From Ischnura elegans (Eukaryota > Arthropoda > Insecta > Odonata > Coenagrionidae), in contig NC_060258.1 in the NCBI RefSeq assembly GCF_921293095.1, positions 7,764,607 through 7,828,606 of the forward strand: 64,000 nt of DNA, written 5' to 3'. The translations under genes were made by a program, and so were the position numbers. Below, one piece after another: positions 1 through 11,668 of this stretch (position 1 is its first letter; each line of letters begins with the position of its first letter). The notes under the pieces are model-generated. The model saw nothing but the letters and a program-made list of their open reading frames with translations, made no database searches and was not told where the DNA came from.

Positions 1-815
1 GACGAAATTATATGGTCACATTCATTTACTGTCATATCTAGCAGAAGTGTACCCTATGACATCCATATTTCGAGATTAATACAATACAAACCAAACCAGT
101 CCCCGAAAAAAGTGAGTAGTGTCCGCCATTTTTATTTTTTCGCGGTGAAATCCATTGAATCATTTATTAAAAGTTCATGTTTTCTAAAAGACAATGCATA
201 GCAGCATGTAACTACAAAGTTTGAAAGAAATCGGTCAGGTTAAAATTGGCAAAATCTTGTGTTAATCTTTTGGAAATCGTAATTTTCGGTGATTTTCGGA
301 ATATTTTAATTTTTTTCTGAGTAACCAAGGACGACAAAAGAAAATTGTTACCTATGTTATGTAGACAATATTATGAGCATATATAATAATCATTTTCGTT
401 ATTCAACACCTTAAATTAAGTCGAGGGGAGGGGAATGTATGAAATGTTTTTCGAAAAATCAATTTTTGGACGCCATTTTGGCAGCAATTTTCTTAAAAAG
501 AAAACTAGAAAATTACGTTATTACGTGCCCACACTTATTAGCTTTCAAACAATGCATTAACAATCCGTGTGGCATAAACGGTTAGCCCGCAGTAAAATAA
601 AAACCGAAAAAACTGTTCCCGGGAAATGCGCGATTTCGGCCATTTTGTCGACCTAGCGACCGACACGTGGCGGAAACTTCCGGTTTTCGGATTTTTCCTC
701 GGATCATTTCGGGATCCCCGCATGCCTGCCAAATTTCAGCTCTCCAGCACTTCTAGAAGTGGTCGGGAATTTGTATCCATCAGTCAGTCACCACAAGGGC
801 TGTATATAGATGGGA
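1..815 (-). mobile_element. Element E copy 1 (Helitron-like, partial)
   Basis: The window opens inside a copy of element E. This piece matches the last 815 bases of the complete copies, for example 5427-6240. Read on the minus strand it holds the element's 5' end, TCCCATCTATATACAGCC, followed by a GACTGACTGA tract and an AGCTGAAATTTGGC stretch, an arrangement typical of animal Helitrons. The base after the element on the plus strand is T. It carries single-base indels not seen in the other copies, such as the A run near 610 and an extra base near 661. Confidence 0.7.
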
Positions 816-2694
816 TTATAGTCTTTCATTCTAATGTACTACTTCAGCATTTACTTCATATACCAAATCGTTTACTCCTCCGATGGATTAGTTAGATGAA
901 GTGGTGTATTGATTTTCATCTATTATGATATACAGCAATTTTATTATTTCTAACTTTACAGGATGCTTAGTGGTACCAAATTTTTTGTTGTGAGGTATTG
1001 ATGTGACTGAATTCATAAAGTGATTATTGATATACTGTATAGTTGAGGAACTAAGAAATCGGCGTCGCCCATTGGATATTACAGTCAAAATAACTATCAA
1101 GATATTTTTGAGGTAATAAAAAAAAGCATTGTTTGTAGTTCTGGTAAACATTGGTTGTTCTACTATGACTATTGAGCTCTTTGAATTGCTTGATGATATC
1201 AGAAACATAATATGAGACAGTGCTTTGCTAATTTTTACCTCAATTCACAACAAAGGGGTAGCACGAACAATGTTATCTTCCATTTATATCTAAGTAAAGT
1301 TTGGAATGAAAAATTGATAAATTTCATTGTCACTTTATTCACAGGCTTGCTAATAGTGACACATTAGAGTGCATTCATCTAAAGATTGCAGAAGGACGTG
1401 TTCAGCATCTAAACATACAGCGCTGACAGGAGGAGGGTAGTCGTGACTCCCAGTGGTGATGGAGCCTAAAGTGTTGAATAAGGATGGAGTATAACTAAAC
1501 CTTGGGCGATTTTTCTTCATCTTGCTGAGAAAATGATAGAAATACGAAAATGGGGAATTCTTATCGAGAGAAAATTTTCATTTCACGAAATCTGAAAGAG
1601 TGTTAAACAAAACCTCATGCCACTAAAAGGGTAGAACGCAAAGGCGTAATATTTTGCGTCATATCATGTACGGCGTGCGGAATTTTTATTCTGTCTTCTG
1701 CTCTTTTGCTAATTTTGCGTCCTAAGATTTTTGATTTTGTTAGAAAATGGACCATTGCTTCAAGCTTAGTAGAATGAAGAAAATGACTGGAATAAATAAG
1801 GTTCTGGAATTGCTAGTATTTATAATTTTTACAAGTCAAATATGAAAATGTTTCACAACTTTGGAGTAAACTAGACGGGCGACCAATATTCAACATTATT
1901 ATAGAGACAAAATAATACTGCATGTTATTCGCTTTGATAATGCCACAGAATGAGGAAAAGCAGAGGCGAAGATAAGTTGCAAACTATTAGAGAGATATTT
2001 GATGGGCGGAATGAATATTTGAAATATGCATTCGTGCCAGGACCCTGCATGACAGTTGACATCAGTTATTGATGTTCGTCGGCACTCTACCATTAGAGAG
2101 TTTGTTTCATCAAAACCAGGAAAGTATGGTATTATAACTTTGAATAAAATTGAAATTTTGGCTACAAGTGGGTAGTAGTGATTCATACAAATGGAATACC
2201 CAAATATACACAGGTAGAGATTACAATAAGTAGATGCCAAGAGGTCAATCACGGAAAAAGATTTGTTACAGATATGGTTGAGGGACTAATCAGCCAGAAA
2301 CATAATATGTGAAAGTAGACCGCCGACTACTTACCAGAGGTTTAGCGATTTTAGAGATCATGAGTAAAATAAACGAGGGATTCCACCCGAGCTCACGTCT
2401 GTAAATTCCATACAGCCTACAGGGTTTCCTAACAAAGTGGTATCTCATGAATATCATGGAATCCAAGAGAAAATCAACTATCGGAAGAATTTACATCGTG
2501 AAAAAGAAAATTATGCCAAACTCCCTCCCCAACCTTAGCAGCCTAGGAAAATAAGTGTCGTAAGTAAAACTACAAAAAGGATAGAAAGACACAAACATCA
2601 TCTTCACGATGTGCGCAAAATATATTCCAAGAGCATTCAGAAATGTTATGCAATCAGTGATTGCAGTAGCATAACGGTTTATAACATTTGTAAA
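816..2694. repeat. Spacer S copy 1 between E elements
   Basis: This 1.88 kb block separates two E elements and recurs at 6241-8123, 27519-29401 and 32947-34829. It begins with T and ends with A, so each flanking E sits in an A/T site. No terminal inverted repeats are visible at its ends. Its only recognisable content is a decayed piggyBac-type transposase fragment. This copy differs from the others mainly by many one-base insertions and deletions. Confidence 0.85.
1876..2400 (+). pseudogene. Decayed piggyBac transposase fragment in S copy 1
   Basis: Conceptual translation of the plus strand, moving between frames, gives a series of piggyBac (DDE_Tnp_1_7) landmarks in the right order. They are RFDNATE, DKLQTIREIFD, a PGPCMTVD segment matching the region of the first catalytic Asp, then SSKPGKYGI, YTGRDY and NKRGIPPEL. 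Stops and frameshifts separate them, so no protein can be made. Only the central part of a transposase of about 600 residues is represented. This copy has additional one-base indels near 1950, 2070 and 2170 compared with copy 2. The family call rests on motif order, not on an alignment. Confidence 0.7.
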
Positions 2695-3290
2695 CTCGCT
2701 GCGCTCCGCGCGCTCGTTAAGGGGCTCCGCCCCTTAAAAACCCCGGGTCCGGCTTCGCCGTCTACATTTGTGGTTCTTCGAAAAATTTTATTTCGAATAA
2801 TCTCACCTCAGCTAGGGGCCGGCTTCGCCGGCCAGGGGGTAGGGAAGCGCCCCACTCATTCCTCGGAACGGCTACGCCGTTCCTCGTTGAGAGGCGGCTT
2901 CGCCGCCCAGGGTTTGAGTGTGCCCCCCCGGGGCTACCCCGCTTAATACTCGGAATGGCTTCGCCGTTCCTCGTCAGGGGTCGGCATAGCCGCCCAGAGG
3001 GCAAGGGCATTTTGGAACTATTTCACCGTTTTTCGTTTAAGGGGCGGCTTCGCCGCCCAGGGGCGTAGGGAGCCCACAGCGGCTACGCCGCTTTAACGTT
3101 GGGGCGGCTTCGCCGCCCAAGGGTTACTGAAGCTCCCCCTCGCCTACGCCAGTTACTCCTCGGAACGGCTTCACCGTTCCTCGTTGTGGGGCGGCTTCGC
3201 CGCCTTGGGGATGATGAGCCCCCCGCGGCTGCTCCGCTTAGTCCTCATAAATGTTCCTCTCCACCGAGAGGGGTGCCCAGGGGGGATTAG
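2695..3290. repeat. GC-rich hairpin cluster at the minus-strand 3' end of E
   Basis: About a dozen perfect or near-perfect palindromes lie within 600 bases. Most have three-base loops, such as GGCGGC-TTC-GCCGCC, GGGGC-TCC-GCCCC, GGAACGGCTACGCCGTTCC and AGCGGCTACGCCGCT. The block is strongly GC-rich inside an AT-rich window and recurs in every complete E and in E'. The open frames across it are by-products of its composition. Confidence 0.85.
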
Positions 3291-3434
3291 GGGGTTTTCA
3301 TGTGTTATACATGCGGTCATCAATCGTCCACAATTATCATGTGGCGATGATTTTAAAGGGTAGTGCCAATGCGGCGTAATAGTGGCGACAAGTACCCATA
3401 AAAGAAGACTTAATGGCAAGTTTTCATTTTTTTC

Positions 3435-5420
3435 GGGGGGTTCCAACGGAATACCGGGGGTTTATCGTGTGAAAACCAGTGTTCACAAATCGTTCTCATA
3501 AATTCCGTGCCGATAAGTCCTAGGGGTCCCGAACAGTGGCGGAATTCTGATGATTCTTTTACCCGGTGAGGCGATTTATTACAAAACTTTTCTGGGAGGT
3601 TTCACGGGGATATCGGGGGTTTTTATAATTAGTAGAGGCACCGGCTAAATTGTGACGAAAACTACTCGGAAAAGCGACTTTAAACTTTTTTTATTTTTTT
3701 TTCGGCGAGGTTTCAGGAGTTGATCGGGGGTTTTCTGGTATACTTTCCCGTATGGTTTACGGTGGCCCGCCCTCCACAAATATTCCGGATCTAGAGCTCA
3801 GAGGGGACGGGTAGTGCGGCATAATGTTTGCGAGAAGTTCCCAAACAGGAGACTTAATGGCACATTTAACATTTGGGGGGGATTTCAGGGGGATACCGGG
3901 GGTTTATATGTGTGTACTGTTGGCGGTCACCATCCGTTCACTTAAATTCCGTAGGGATGAGTCGTTGGGGTAAGAACCAGCGGTGGAATAGTCACGAAAA
4001 GTACCGAAAAAGTAGACTTATTGGCAAAACTTTATTTTTTGGGGGGTGTATGTGGGTTTACCGGGGGTTTATAGGTTTTATGACTACCAAGGGTCATCAA
4101 TTGTCCACATCAATTCCGTAGCGATGAGTGGTAAGGCTTGGAAAAGCGGCGGAATTGTGATGAAAAGTACCCGAAAAGGCTACTTACATGCAAATTTTAA
4201 TTTTTAGGGGGTTTCAGGGGGTTTAAGGATGACCTTATCATATGGCCACATGCATTTACTATCATATCTAAGAGAAGTGTGCCCTATGACATCCATATTT
4301 CGATAGTAGTACAATAAAAAGTAAACTTCTCCCCGGAAAAAAATAGTAGTGTCCGCCATTTTTATTTTGTCGCTGTTATATCGACTGCAACATTTATTAA
4401 ATTCTTACATTTTCGGAAACCATATGCATAGATGTATGTAATTGTGGAGTTTAAAAGACATCGGTCGGGAAAACATTGAAGAAATCTTGTGTCAATCTTT
4501 TGAAAATCGCAATTTTCGGTGATTTTGGGAACGTTTTTATTTTTTTCTGGAAAACCATGGACGACGAAAGAAAATTGTTACCTACATATCGTAGACGATG
4601 TTATAGGCATATATAATATTCATTTTCAGTATCCTACAACAGCTATTACGACGAGGGGAGAGGGAGTTATGAAATTTGTTTGGAAAAAAAAAAATTTCGG
4701 ACGCCATTTGTGCGGCAATTTATATTAAAATTATATAAGACCATTACATATTTACGTGACTACATTAATCAGATTTGAAAACGTAGATAAACTATCCGCG
4801 TGGCACACACCGTTCACGCGCAGTAAAATAAAAACCGAAATACCGTCCCCGGGAAAGGCGCGATTTCGGCCATTTTGTCGTCCTAGCCACGACACGTGGC
4901 GGAAACTTCCGGTTTTCGAATTTTTCCTTCGGAGGTTTCCTGGTATATTTTCCCGTATGGTTTACGGTGGCCCGCCCTCATCAAATATTCCGGATCTAAA
5001 TCTCAGAGGGTACGGGTAGTGCGGCGTATTGCTTGCGAGAAGTTACCAAATAGGAGACATAATGGTACATTTTACACTTAGGGGGGATTTCAGGGGGATA
5101 CCGGGGGTTTATATGCGTGTACTTCTGGCGGTTACCAGCCGTTCACATAAATTCCGTGGGGATGAGTCGTTGGGGGCGGTTGTTTAGTCACGAAAAGTAC
5201 CCAAAAAGTAGACTTTTATGAAATTTTTTATTTTTTTGGGGGGTGTATGTGGGTTTACCGGGGGTTTATAGGTTTGCACTACCAGGGGTCATCAATTGTC
5301 CACATCAATTCCGTAGCGATGAGTGTTAAGGCTTGGAAAAGCGGCGGAATTGCGACGTGAAGTACCCGAAAAAGCTACTTATGTGCAAATTTTTATTTTT
5401 TAGGGGGTTTCGGGGGGTTT
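3435..5420 (+). repeat. Degenerate ~160 bp G-tract subrepeats inside E
   Basis: A motif of the type GGGGG-TTTC-GGGGG-ATACCGGGGGTTT recurs near 3435, 3595, 3705, 3875, 4041, 4206, 5081, 5238 and 5402. It is followed each time by related sequence containing ATTCCGT, GATGAGT, GCGGAAT, AAGTACC and a T-rich run. Spacing is about 160 to 170 bp. The middle of E is thus an old tandem repeat. The same pattern occurs in all complete copies, and E' (21721-23969) has fewer units. Confidence 0.75.
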
Positions 5421-6145
5421 AAAGATGACGAAATTATATGGTCACATTCATTTACTGTCATATCTAGCAGAAGTGTACCCTATGACATCCATATTTCGAG
5501 ATTAATACAATACAAACCAAACCAGTCCCCGAAAAAAGTGAGTAGTGTCCGCCATTTTTATTTTTTCGCGGTGAAATCCATTGAATCATTTATTAAAAGT
5601 TCATGTTTTCTAAAAGACAATGCATAGCAGCATGTAACTACAAAGTTTGAAAGAAATCGGTCAGGTTAAAATTGGCAAAATCTTGTGTTAATCTTTTGGA
5701 AATCGTAATTTTCGGTGATTTTCGGAATATTTTAATTTTTTTCTGAGTAACCAAGGACGACAAAAGAAAATTGTTACCTATGTTATGTAGACAATATTAT
5801 GAGCATATATAATAATCATTTTCGTTATTCAACACCTTAAATTAAGTCGAGGGGAGGGGAATGTATGAAATGTTTTTCGAAAAATCAATTTTTGGACGCC
5901 ATTTTGGCAGCAATTTTCTTAAAAAGAAAACTAGAAAATTACGTTATTACGTGCCCACACTTATTAGCTTTCAAACAATGCATTAACAATCCGTGTGGCA
6001 TAAACGGTTAGCCCGCAGTAAAATAAAAACCGAAAAACTGTTCCCGGGAAATGCGCGATTTCGGCCATTTTGTCGACCTAGCGACGACACGTGGCGGAAA
6101 CTTCCGGTTTTCGGATTTTTCCTCCGGATCATTTCGGGATCCCCG
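3736..6145. repeat. Internal 1.2 kb duplication within E (3736-4940 and 4941-6145)
   Basis: Both halves begin with TGGTATA-TTTCCCGTATGG and run through matching landmarks (ATTTCGATA or ATTTCGAGA, CCGCCATTTTTATTTT, GGACGCCATTT) to the ACACGTGGCGGAAACTTCCG stretch. The offset is about 1205 bp. The diverged copy E' holds only one such block, which largely explains why it is 1.3 kb shorter. Confidence 0.8.
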
Positions 6146-6240
6146 CATGCCTGCCAAATTTCAGCTCTCCAGCACTTCTAGAAGTGGTCGGGAATTTGTA
6201 TCCATCAGTCAGTCACCACAAGGGCTGTATATAGATGGGA

Positions 6241-8123
6241 TTATAGTCTTTCATTCTAATGTACTACTTCAGCATTTACTTCATATACCAAATCGTTTAC
6301 TCCTCCGATGGATTAGTTAGATGAAGTGGTGTATTGATTTTCATCTATTATGATATACAGCAATTTTATTATTTCTAACTTTACAGGATGCTTAGTGGTA
6401 CCAAATTTTTTGTTGTGAGGTATTGATGTGACTGAATTCATAAAGTGATTATTGATATACTGTATAGTTGAGGAACTAAGAAATCGGCGTCGCCCATTGG
6501 ATATTACAGTCAAAATAACTATCAAGATATTTTTGAGGTAATAATAAAAAAGCATTGTTTGTAGTTCTGGTAAACATTGGTTGTTCTACTATGACTATTG
6601 AGCTCTTTGAATTGCTTGATGATATCAGAAACATAATATGAGACAGTGCTTTGCTAATTTTTACCTCAATTCACAACAAAGGGGTAGCACGAACAATGTT
6701 ATCTTCCATTTATATCTAAGTAAAGTTTGGAATGAAAAATTGATAAATTTCATTGTCACTTTATTCACAGGCTTGCTAATAGTGACACATTTAGAGTGCA
6801 TTCATCTAAAGATTGCAGAAGGACGTGTTCAGCATCTAAACATACAGCGCTGACAGGAGGAGGGTAGTCGTGACTCCAGTGGTGATGGAGCCTAAAGTGT
6901 TGAATAAGGATGGAGTATAACTAAACCTTGGGCGATTTTTTCTTCATCTTGCTGAGAAAATGATAGAAATACGAAAATGGGGAATTCTTATCGAGAGAAA
7001 ATTTTCATTTCACGAAATCTGAAAGAGTGTTAAACAAAACCTCATGCCACTAAAAAGGGTAGAACGCAAAGGCGTAATATTTTGCGTCATATCATGTACG
7101 GCGTGCGGAATTTTTATTCTGTCTTCTGCTCTTTTGCTAATTTTGCGTCCTAAGATTTTTGATTTTGTTAGAAAATGGACCATTGCTTCAAGCTTAGTAG
7201 AATGAAGAAAATGACTGGAATAAATAAGGTTCTGGAATTGCTAGTATTTATAATTTTTACAAGTCAAATATGAAAATGTTTCACAACTTTGGAGTAAACT
7301 AGACGGGCGACCAATATTCAACATTATTATAGAGACAAAATAATACTGCATGTTATTCGCTTTGATAATGCCACAGAAATGAGGAAAAGCAGAGGCGAAG
7401 ATAAGTTGCAAACTATTAGAGAGATATTTGATGGGCGGAATGAATATTTGAAATATGCATTCGTGCCAGGACCCTGCATGACAGTTGACATCAGTTATTG
7501 ATGTTCCGTCGGCACTCTACCATTAGAGAGTTTGTTTCATCAAAACCAGGAAAGTATGGTATTATAACTTTGAATAAAATTGAAATTTTGGCTACAAGTG
7601 GTAGTAGTGATTCATACAAATGGAATACCCAAATATACACAGGTAGAGATTACAATATGTAGATGCCAAGAGGTCAATCAAGGAAAAAGATTTGTTACAG
7701 ATATGGTTGAGGGACTAATCAGCCAGAAACATAATATGTGAAAGTAGACCGCCGACTACTTTCCAGAGGTTTAGCGATTTTAGAGATCATGAGGTAAAAT
7801 AAACGAGGGATTCCACCCGAGCTCACGTCTGTAAATTCCATACAGCCTACAGGGTTTCCTAACAAAGTGGTATCTCATGAATATCATGGAATCCAAGAGA
7901 AAATCAACTATCGGAAGAATTTACATCGTGAAAAAGAAAATTATGCCAAACTCCTCCCCAACCTTAGCAGCCTAGGAAAATAAGTGTCGTAAGTAAAACT
8001 ACAAAAAGGATAGAAAGACACAAACATCATCTTCACGATGTGCGCAAAATATATTCCAAGAGCATTCAGAAATGTTATGCAATCAGTGATTGCAGTAGCA
8101 TAACGGTTTATAACATTTGTAAA
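6241..8123. repeat. Spacer S copy 2
   Basis: This is the 1883 bp spacer between E copies 2 and 3. It is essentially identical to copies 3 and 4 and lacks the one-base indels of copy 1. It starts with T after ATGGGA and ends with A before CTCGCTG. No intact gene was recognised. The short frames here, such as an 80-codon minus-strand frame ending at 6313, resemble no family I know. Confidence 0.85.
7304..7830 (+). pseudogene. Decayed piggyBac transposase fragment in S copy 2
   Basis: This is the clearest copy of the fragment. One frame is open from 7307 to a TGA at 7499-7501 and encodes a segment with RDKIILHVIRFDN, a DKLQTIREIFD helix and PGPCMTVD. That is the region around the first catalytic Asp in piggyBac transposases. 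After the stop, another frame gives REFVSSKPGKYGI and IYTGRDYN, then NKRGIPPELTS further on. The order matches the family, but stops and frameshifts make it a dead fragment. It shares its context with every other S copy, so it was amplified as a passenger. Confidence 0.75.
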
Positions 8124-11100
8124 CTCGCTGCGCTCCGCGCGCTCGTTAAGGGGCTCCGCCCCTTAAAAACCCCGGGTCCGGCTTCGCCGTCTACATTTGT
8201 GGTTCTTCGAAAAATTTTATTTCGAATAATCTCACCTCAGCTAGGGGCCGGCTTCGCCGGCCAGGGGGTAGGGAAGCGCCCCACTCATTCCTCGGAACGG
8301 CTACGCCGTTCCTCGTTGAGAGGCGGCTTCGCCGCCCAGGGTTTGAGTGTGCCCCCCCGGGGCTACCCCGCTTAATACTCGGAATGGCTTCGCCGTTCCT
8401 CGTCAGGGGTCGGCATAGCCGCCCAGAGGGCAAGGGCATTTTGGAACTATTTCACCGTTTTTCGTTTAAGGGGCGGCTTCGCCGCCCAGGGGCGTAGGGA
8501 GCCCACAGCGGCTACGCCGCTTTAACGTTGGGGCGGCTTCGCCGCCCAAGGGTTACTGAAGCTCCCCCTCGCCTACGCCAGTTACTCCTCGGAACGGCTT
8601 CACCGTTCCTCGTTGTGGGGCGGCTTCGCCGCCTTGGGGATGATGAGCCCCCCGCGGCTGCTCCGCTTAGTCCTCATAAATGTTCCTCTCCACCGAGAGG
8701 GGTGCCCAGGGGGATTAGGGGGTTTTCATGTGTTATACATGCGGTCATCAATCGTCCACAATTATCATGTGGCGATGATTTTAAAGGGTAGTGCAATGCG
8801 GCGTAATAGTGGCGACAAGTACCCATAAAAGAAGACTTAATGGCAAGTTTTCATTTTTTGCGGGGGGTTCCAACGGAATACCGGGGGTTTTATACGTGTG
8901 AAAACCAGTGTTCACAAATCGTTCTCATAAATTCCGTGCCGATAAGTCCTAGGGGTCCCGAACAGTGGCGGAATTCTGATGATTCTTTTACCCGGTGAGG
9001 CGATTTATTACAAAACTTTTCTGGGAGGTTTCACGGGGATATCGGGGGTTTTTATAATTAGTAGAGGCACCGGCTAAATTGTGACGAAAACTACTCGGAA
9101 AAGCGACTTTAAACTTTTTTTATTTTTTTTCGGCGAGGTTTCAGGAGTTGATCGGGGGTTTTCTGGTATACTTTCCCGTATGGTTTACGGTGGCCCGCCC
9201 TCCACAAATATTCCGGATCTAGAGCTCAGAGGGGACGGGTAGTGCGGCATAATGTTTGCGAGAAGTTCCCAAACAGGAGACTTAATGGCACATTTAACAT
9301 TTGGGGGGGATTTCAGGGGGATACCGGGGGTTTATATGTGTGTACTGTTGGCGGTCACCATCCGTTCACTTAAATTCCGTAGGGATGAGTCGTTGGGGTA
9401 AGAACCAGCGGTGGAATAGTCACGAAAAGTACCGAAAAAGTAGACTTATTGGCAAAACTTTATTTTTTGGGGGGTGTATGTGGGTTAACCGGGGGTTTAT
9501 AGGTTTTATGGCTACCAAGGGTCATCAATTGTCCACATCAATTCCGTAGCGATGAGTGGTAAGGCTTGGAAAAGCGGCGGAATTGTGATGAAAAGTACCC
9601 GAAAAGGCTACTTACATGCAAATTTTAATTTTTAGGGGGTTTCAGGGGGTTTAAGGATGACCTTATCATATGGCCACATGCATTTACTATCATATCTAAG
9701 AGAAGTGTGCCCTATGACATCCATATTTCGATAGTAGTACAATAAAAAGTAAACTTCTCCCCGGAAAAAAATAGTAGTGTCCGCCATTTTTATTTTGTCG
9801 CTGTTATATCGACTGCAACATTTATTAAATTCTTACATTTTCGGAAACCATATGCATAGATGTATGTAATTGTGGAGTTTAAAAGACATCGGTCGGGAAA
9901 ACATTGAAGAAATCTTGTGTCAATCTTTTGAAAATCGCAATTTTCGGTGATTTTGGGAACGTTTTTATTTTTTTCTGGAAAACCATGGACGACGAAAGAA
10001 AATTGTTACCTACATATCGTAGACGATGTTATAGGCATATATAATATTCATTTTCAGTATCCTACAACAGCTATTACGACGAGGGGAGAGGGAGTTATGA
10101 AATTTGTTTGGAAAAAAAAAAATTTCGGACGCCATTTGTGCGGCAATTTATATTAAAATTATATAAGACCATTACATATTTACGTGACTACATTAATCAG
10201 ATTTGAAAACGTAGATAAACTATCCGCGTGGCACACACCGTTCACGCGCAGTAAAATAAAAACCGAAATACCGTCCCCGGGAAAGGCGCGATTTCGGCCA
10301 TTTTGTCGTCCTAGCCACGACACGTGGCGGAAACTTCCGGTTTTCGAATTTTTCCTTCGGAGGTTTCCTGGTATATTTTCCCATATGGTTTACGGTGGCC
10401 CGCCCGCATCAAATATTCCGGATCTAAATCTCAGAGGGTACGGGTAGTGCGGCGTATTGTTTGCGAGAAGTTACCAAATAGGAGACATAATGGTACATTT
10501 TACACTTAGGGGGGATTTCAGGGGGATACCGGGGGTTTATATGCGTGTACTTCTGGCGGTTACCAGCCGTTCACATAAATTCCGTGGGGATGAGTCGTTG
10601 GGGGCGGTTGTTTAGTCACGAAAAGTACCCAAAAAGTAGACTTTTATGAAATTTTTTATTTTTTTGGGGGGTGTATGTGGGTTTACCGGGGGTTTATAGG
10701 TTTGCACTACCAGGGGTCATCAATTGTCCACATCAATTCCGTAGCGATGAGTGTTAAGGCTTGGAAAAGCGGCGGAATTGCGACGTGAAGTACCCGAAAA
10801 AGCTACTTATGTGCAAATTTTTATTTTTTAGGGGGTTTCGGGGGGTTTAAAGATGACGAAATTATATGGTCACATTCATTTACTGTCATATCTAGCAGAA
10901 GTGTACCCTATGACATCCATATTTCGAGATTAATACAATACAAACCAAACCAGTCCCCGAAAAAAGTGAGTAGTGTCCGCCATTTTTATTTTTTCGCGGT
11001 GAAATCCATTGAATCATTTATTAAAAGTTCATGTTTTCTAAAAGACAATGCATAGCAGCATGTAACTACAAAGTTTGAAAGAAATCGGTCAGGTTAAAAT

Positions 11101-11668
11101 TGGCAAAATCTTGTGTTAATCTTTTGGAAATCGTAATTTTCGGTGATTTTCGGAATATTTTAATTTTTTTCTGAGTAACCAAGGACGACAAAAGAAAATT
11201 GTTACCTATGTTATGTAGACAATATTATGAGCATATATAATAATCATTTTCGTTATTCAACACCTTAAATTAAGTCGAGGGGAGGGGAATGTATGAAATG
11301 TTTTTCGAAAAATCAATTTTTGGACGCCATTTTGGCAGCAATTTTCTTAAAAAGAAAACTAGAAAATTACGTTATTACGTGCCCACACTTATTAGCTTTC
11401 AAACAATGCATTAACAATCCGTGTGGCATAAACGGTTAGCCCGCAGTAAAATAAAAACCGAAAAACTGTTCCCGGGAAATGCGCGATTTCGGCCATTTTG
11501 TCGACCTAGCGACGACACGTGGCGGAAACTTCCGGTTTTCGGATTTTTCCTCCGGATCATTTCGGGATCCCCGCATGCCTGCCAAATTTCAGCTCTCCAG
11601 CACTTCTAGAAGTGGTCGGGAATTTGTATCCATCAGTCAGTCACCACAAGGGCTGTATATAGATGGGA
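8124..11668 (-). mobile_element. Element E copy 3, right end of array 1
   Basis: This complete 3545 bp copy is nearly identical to copy 2. A few substitutions occur, such as CATATGG for CGTATGG near 10382. It ends array 1. After ATGGGA the sequence passes into unrelated host DNA beginning TGCATCAT, so the base after the element is again T. Confidence 0.7.

Larger units (their letters stand above)
2695..6240 (-). mobile_element. Element E copy 2 (complete non-autonomous Helitron-like)
   Basis: This is a complete 3546 bp copy. The plus-strand left end is CTCGCTGCGCTCCGCGCGCT and the right end is CTGTATATAGATGGGA. On the minus strand the element therefore runs from TCCCATC to GCAGCGAG, with A before it and T after it. 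A short hairpin (GGGGC-TCC-GCCCC) and a GCGC-rich palindrome lie within 45 bases of the minus-strand 3' end. These match Helitron structure: 5' TC, a hairpin near the 3' end and insertion between A and T. The terminal four bases are CGAG, not the canonical CTRR. No Rep or helicase frame is present, so it would be non-autonomous. Other rolling-circle or unknown elements remain possible. Confidence 0.7.

Noticed and set aside
1440-1700. Possible second piggyBac-like stretch in S
   Set aside because: A translation with MEPKVLNKDG and LAEKMIE loosely recalls the C-terminal half of piggyBac, but the order is wrong relative to the clear fragment and the match is weak.
2695-3290. Parvovirus-like terminal hairpin with GCTC motifs
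   Set aside because: The GCGCTCCGCGCGCTCG end recalls Rep-binding GCTC repeats, but no Rep or capsid frame exists and the A/T insertion pattern fits Helitron better.
2611-3446. Pro/Arg/Gly-rich open frames on both strands in the hairpin cluster, repeated in every E
   Set aside because: They arise from GC-rich palindromes read in several frames. They overlap on both strands and break in copies with indels.
3873-5081. Repeated 61-87 codon frames in the middle of E
   Set aside because: They follow the G-tract repeat period, end at arbitrary stops and resemble no protein family. Identity between copies reflects DNA identity.
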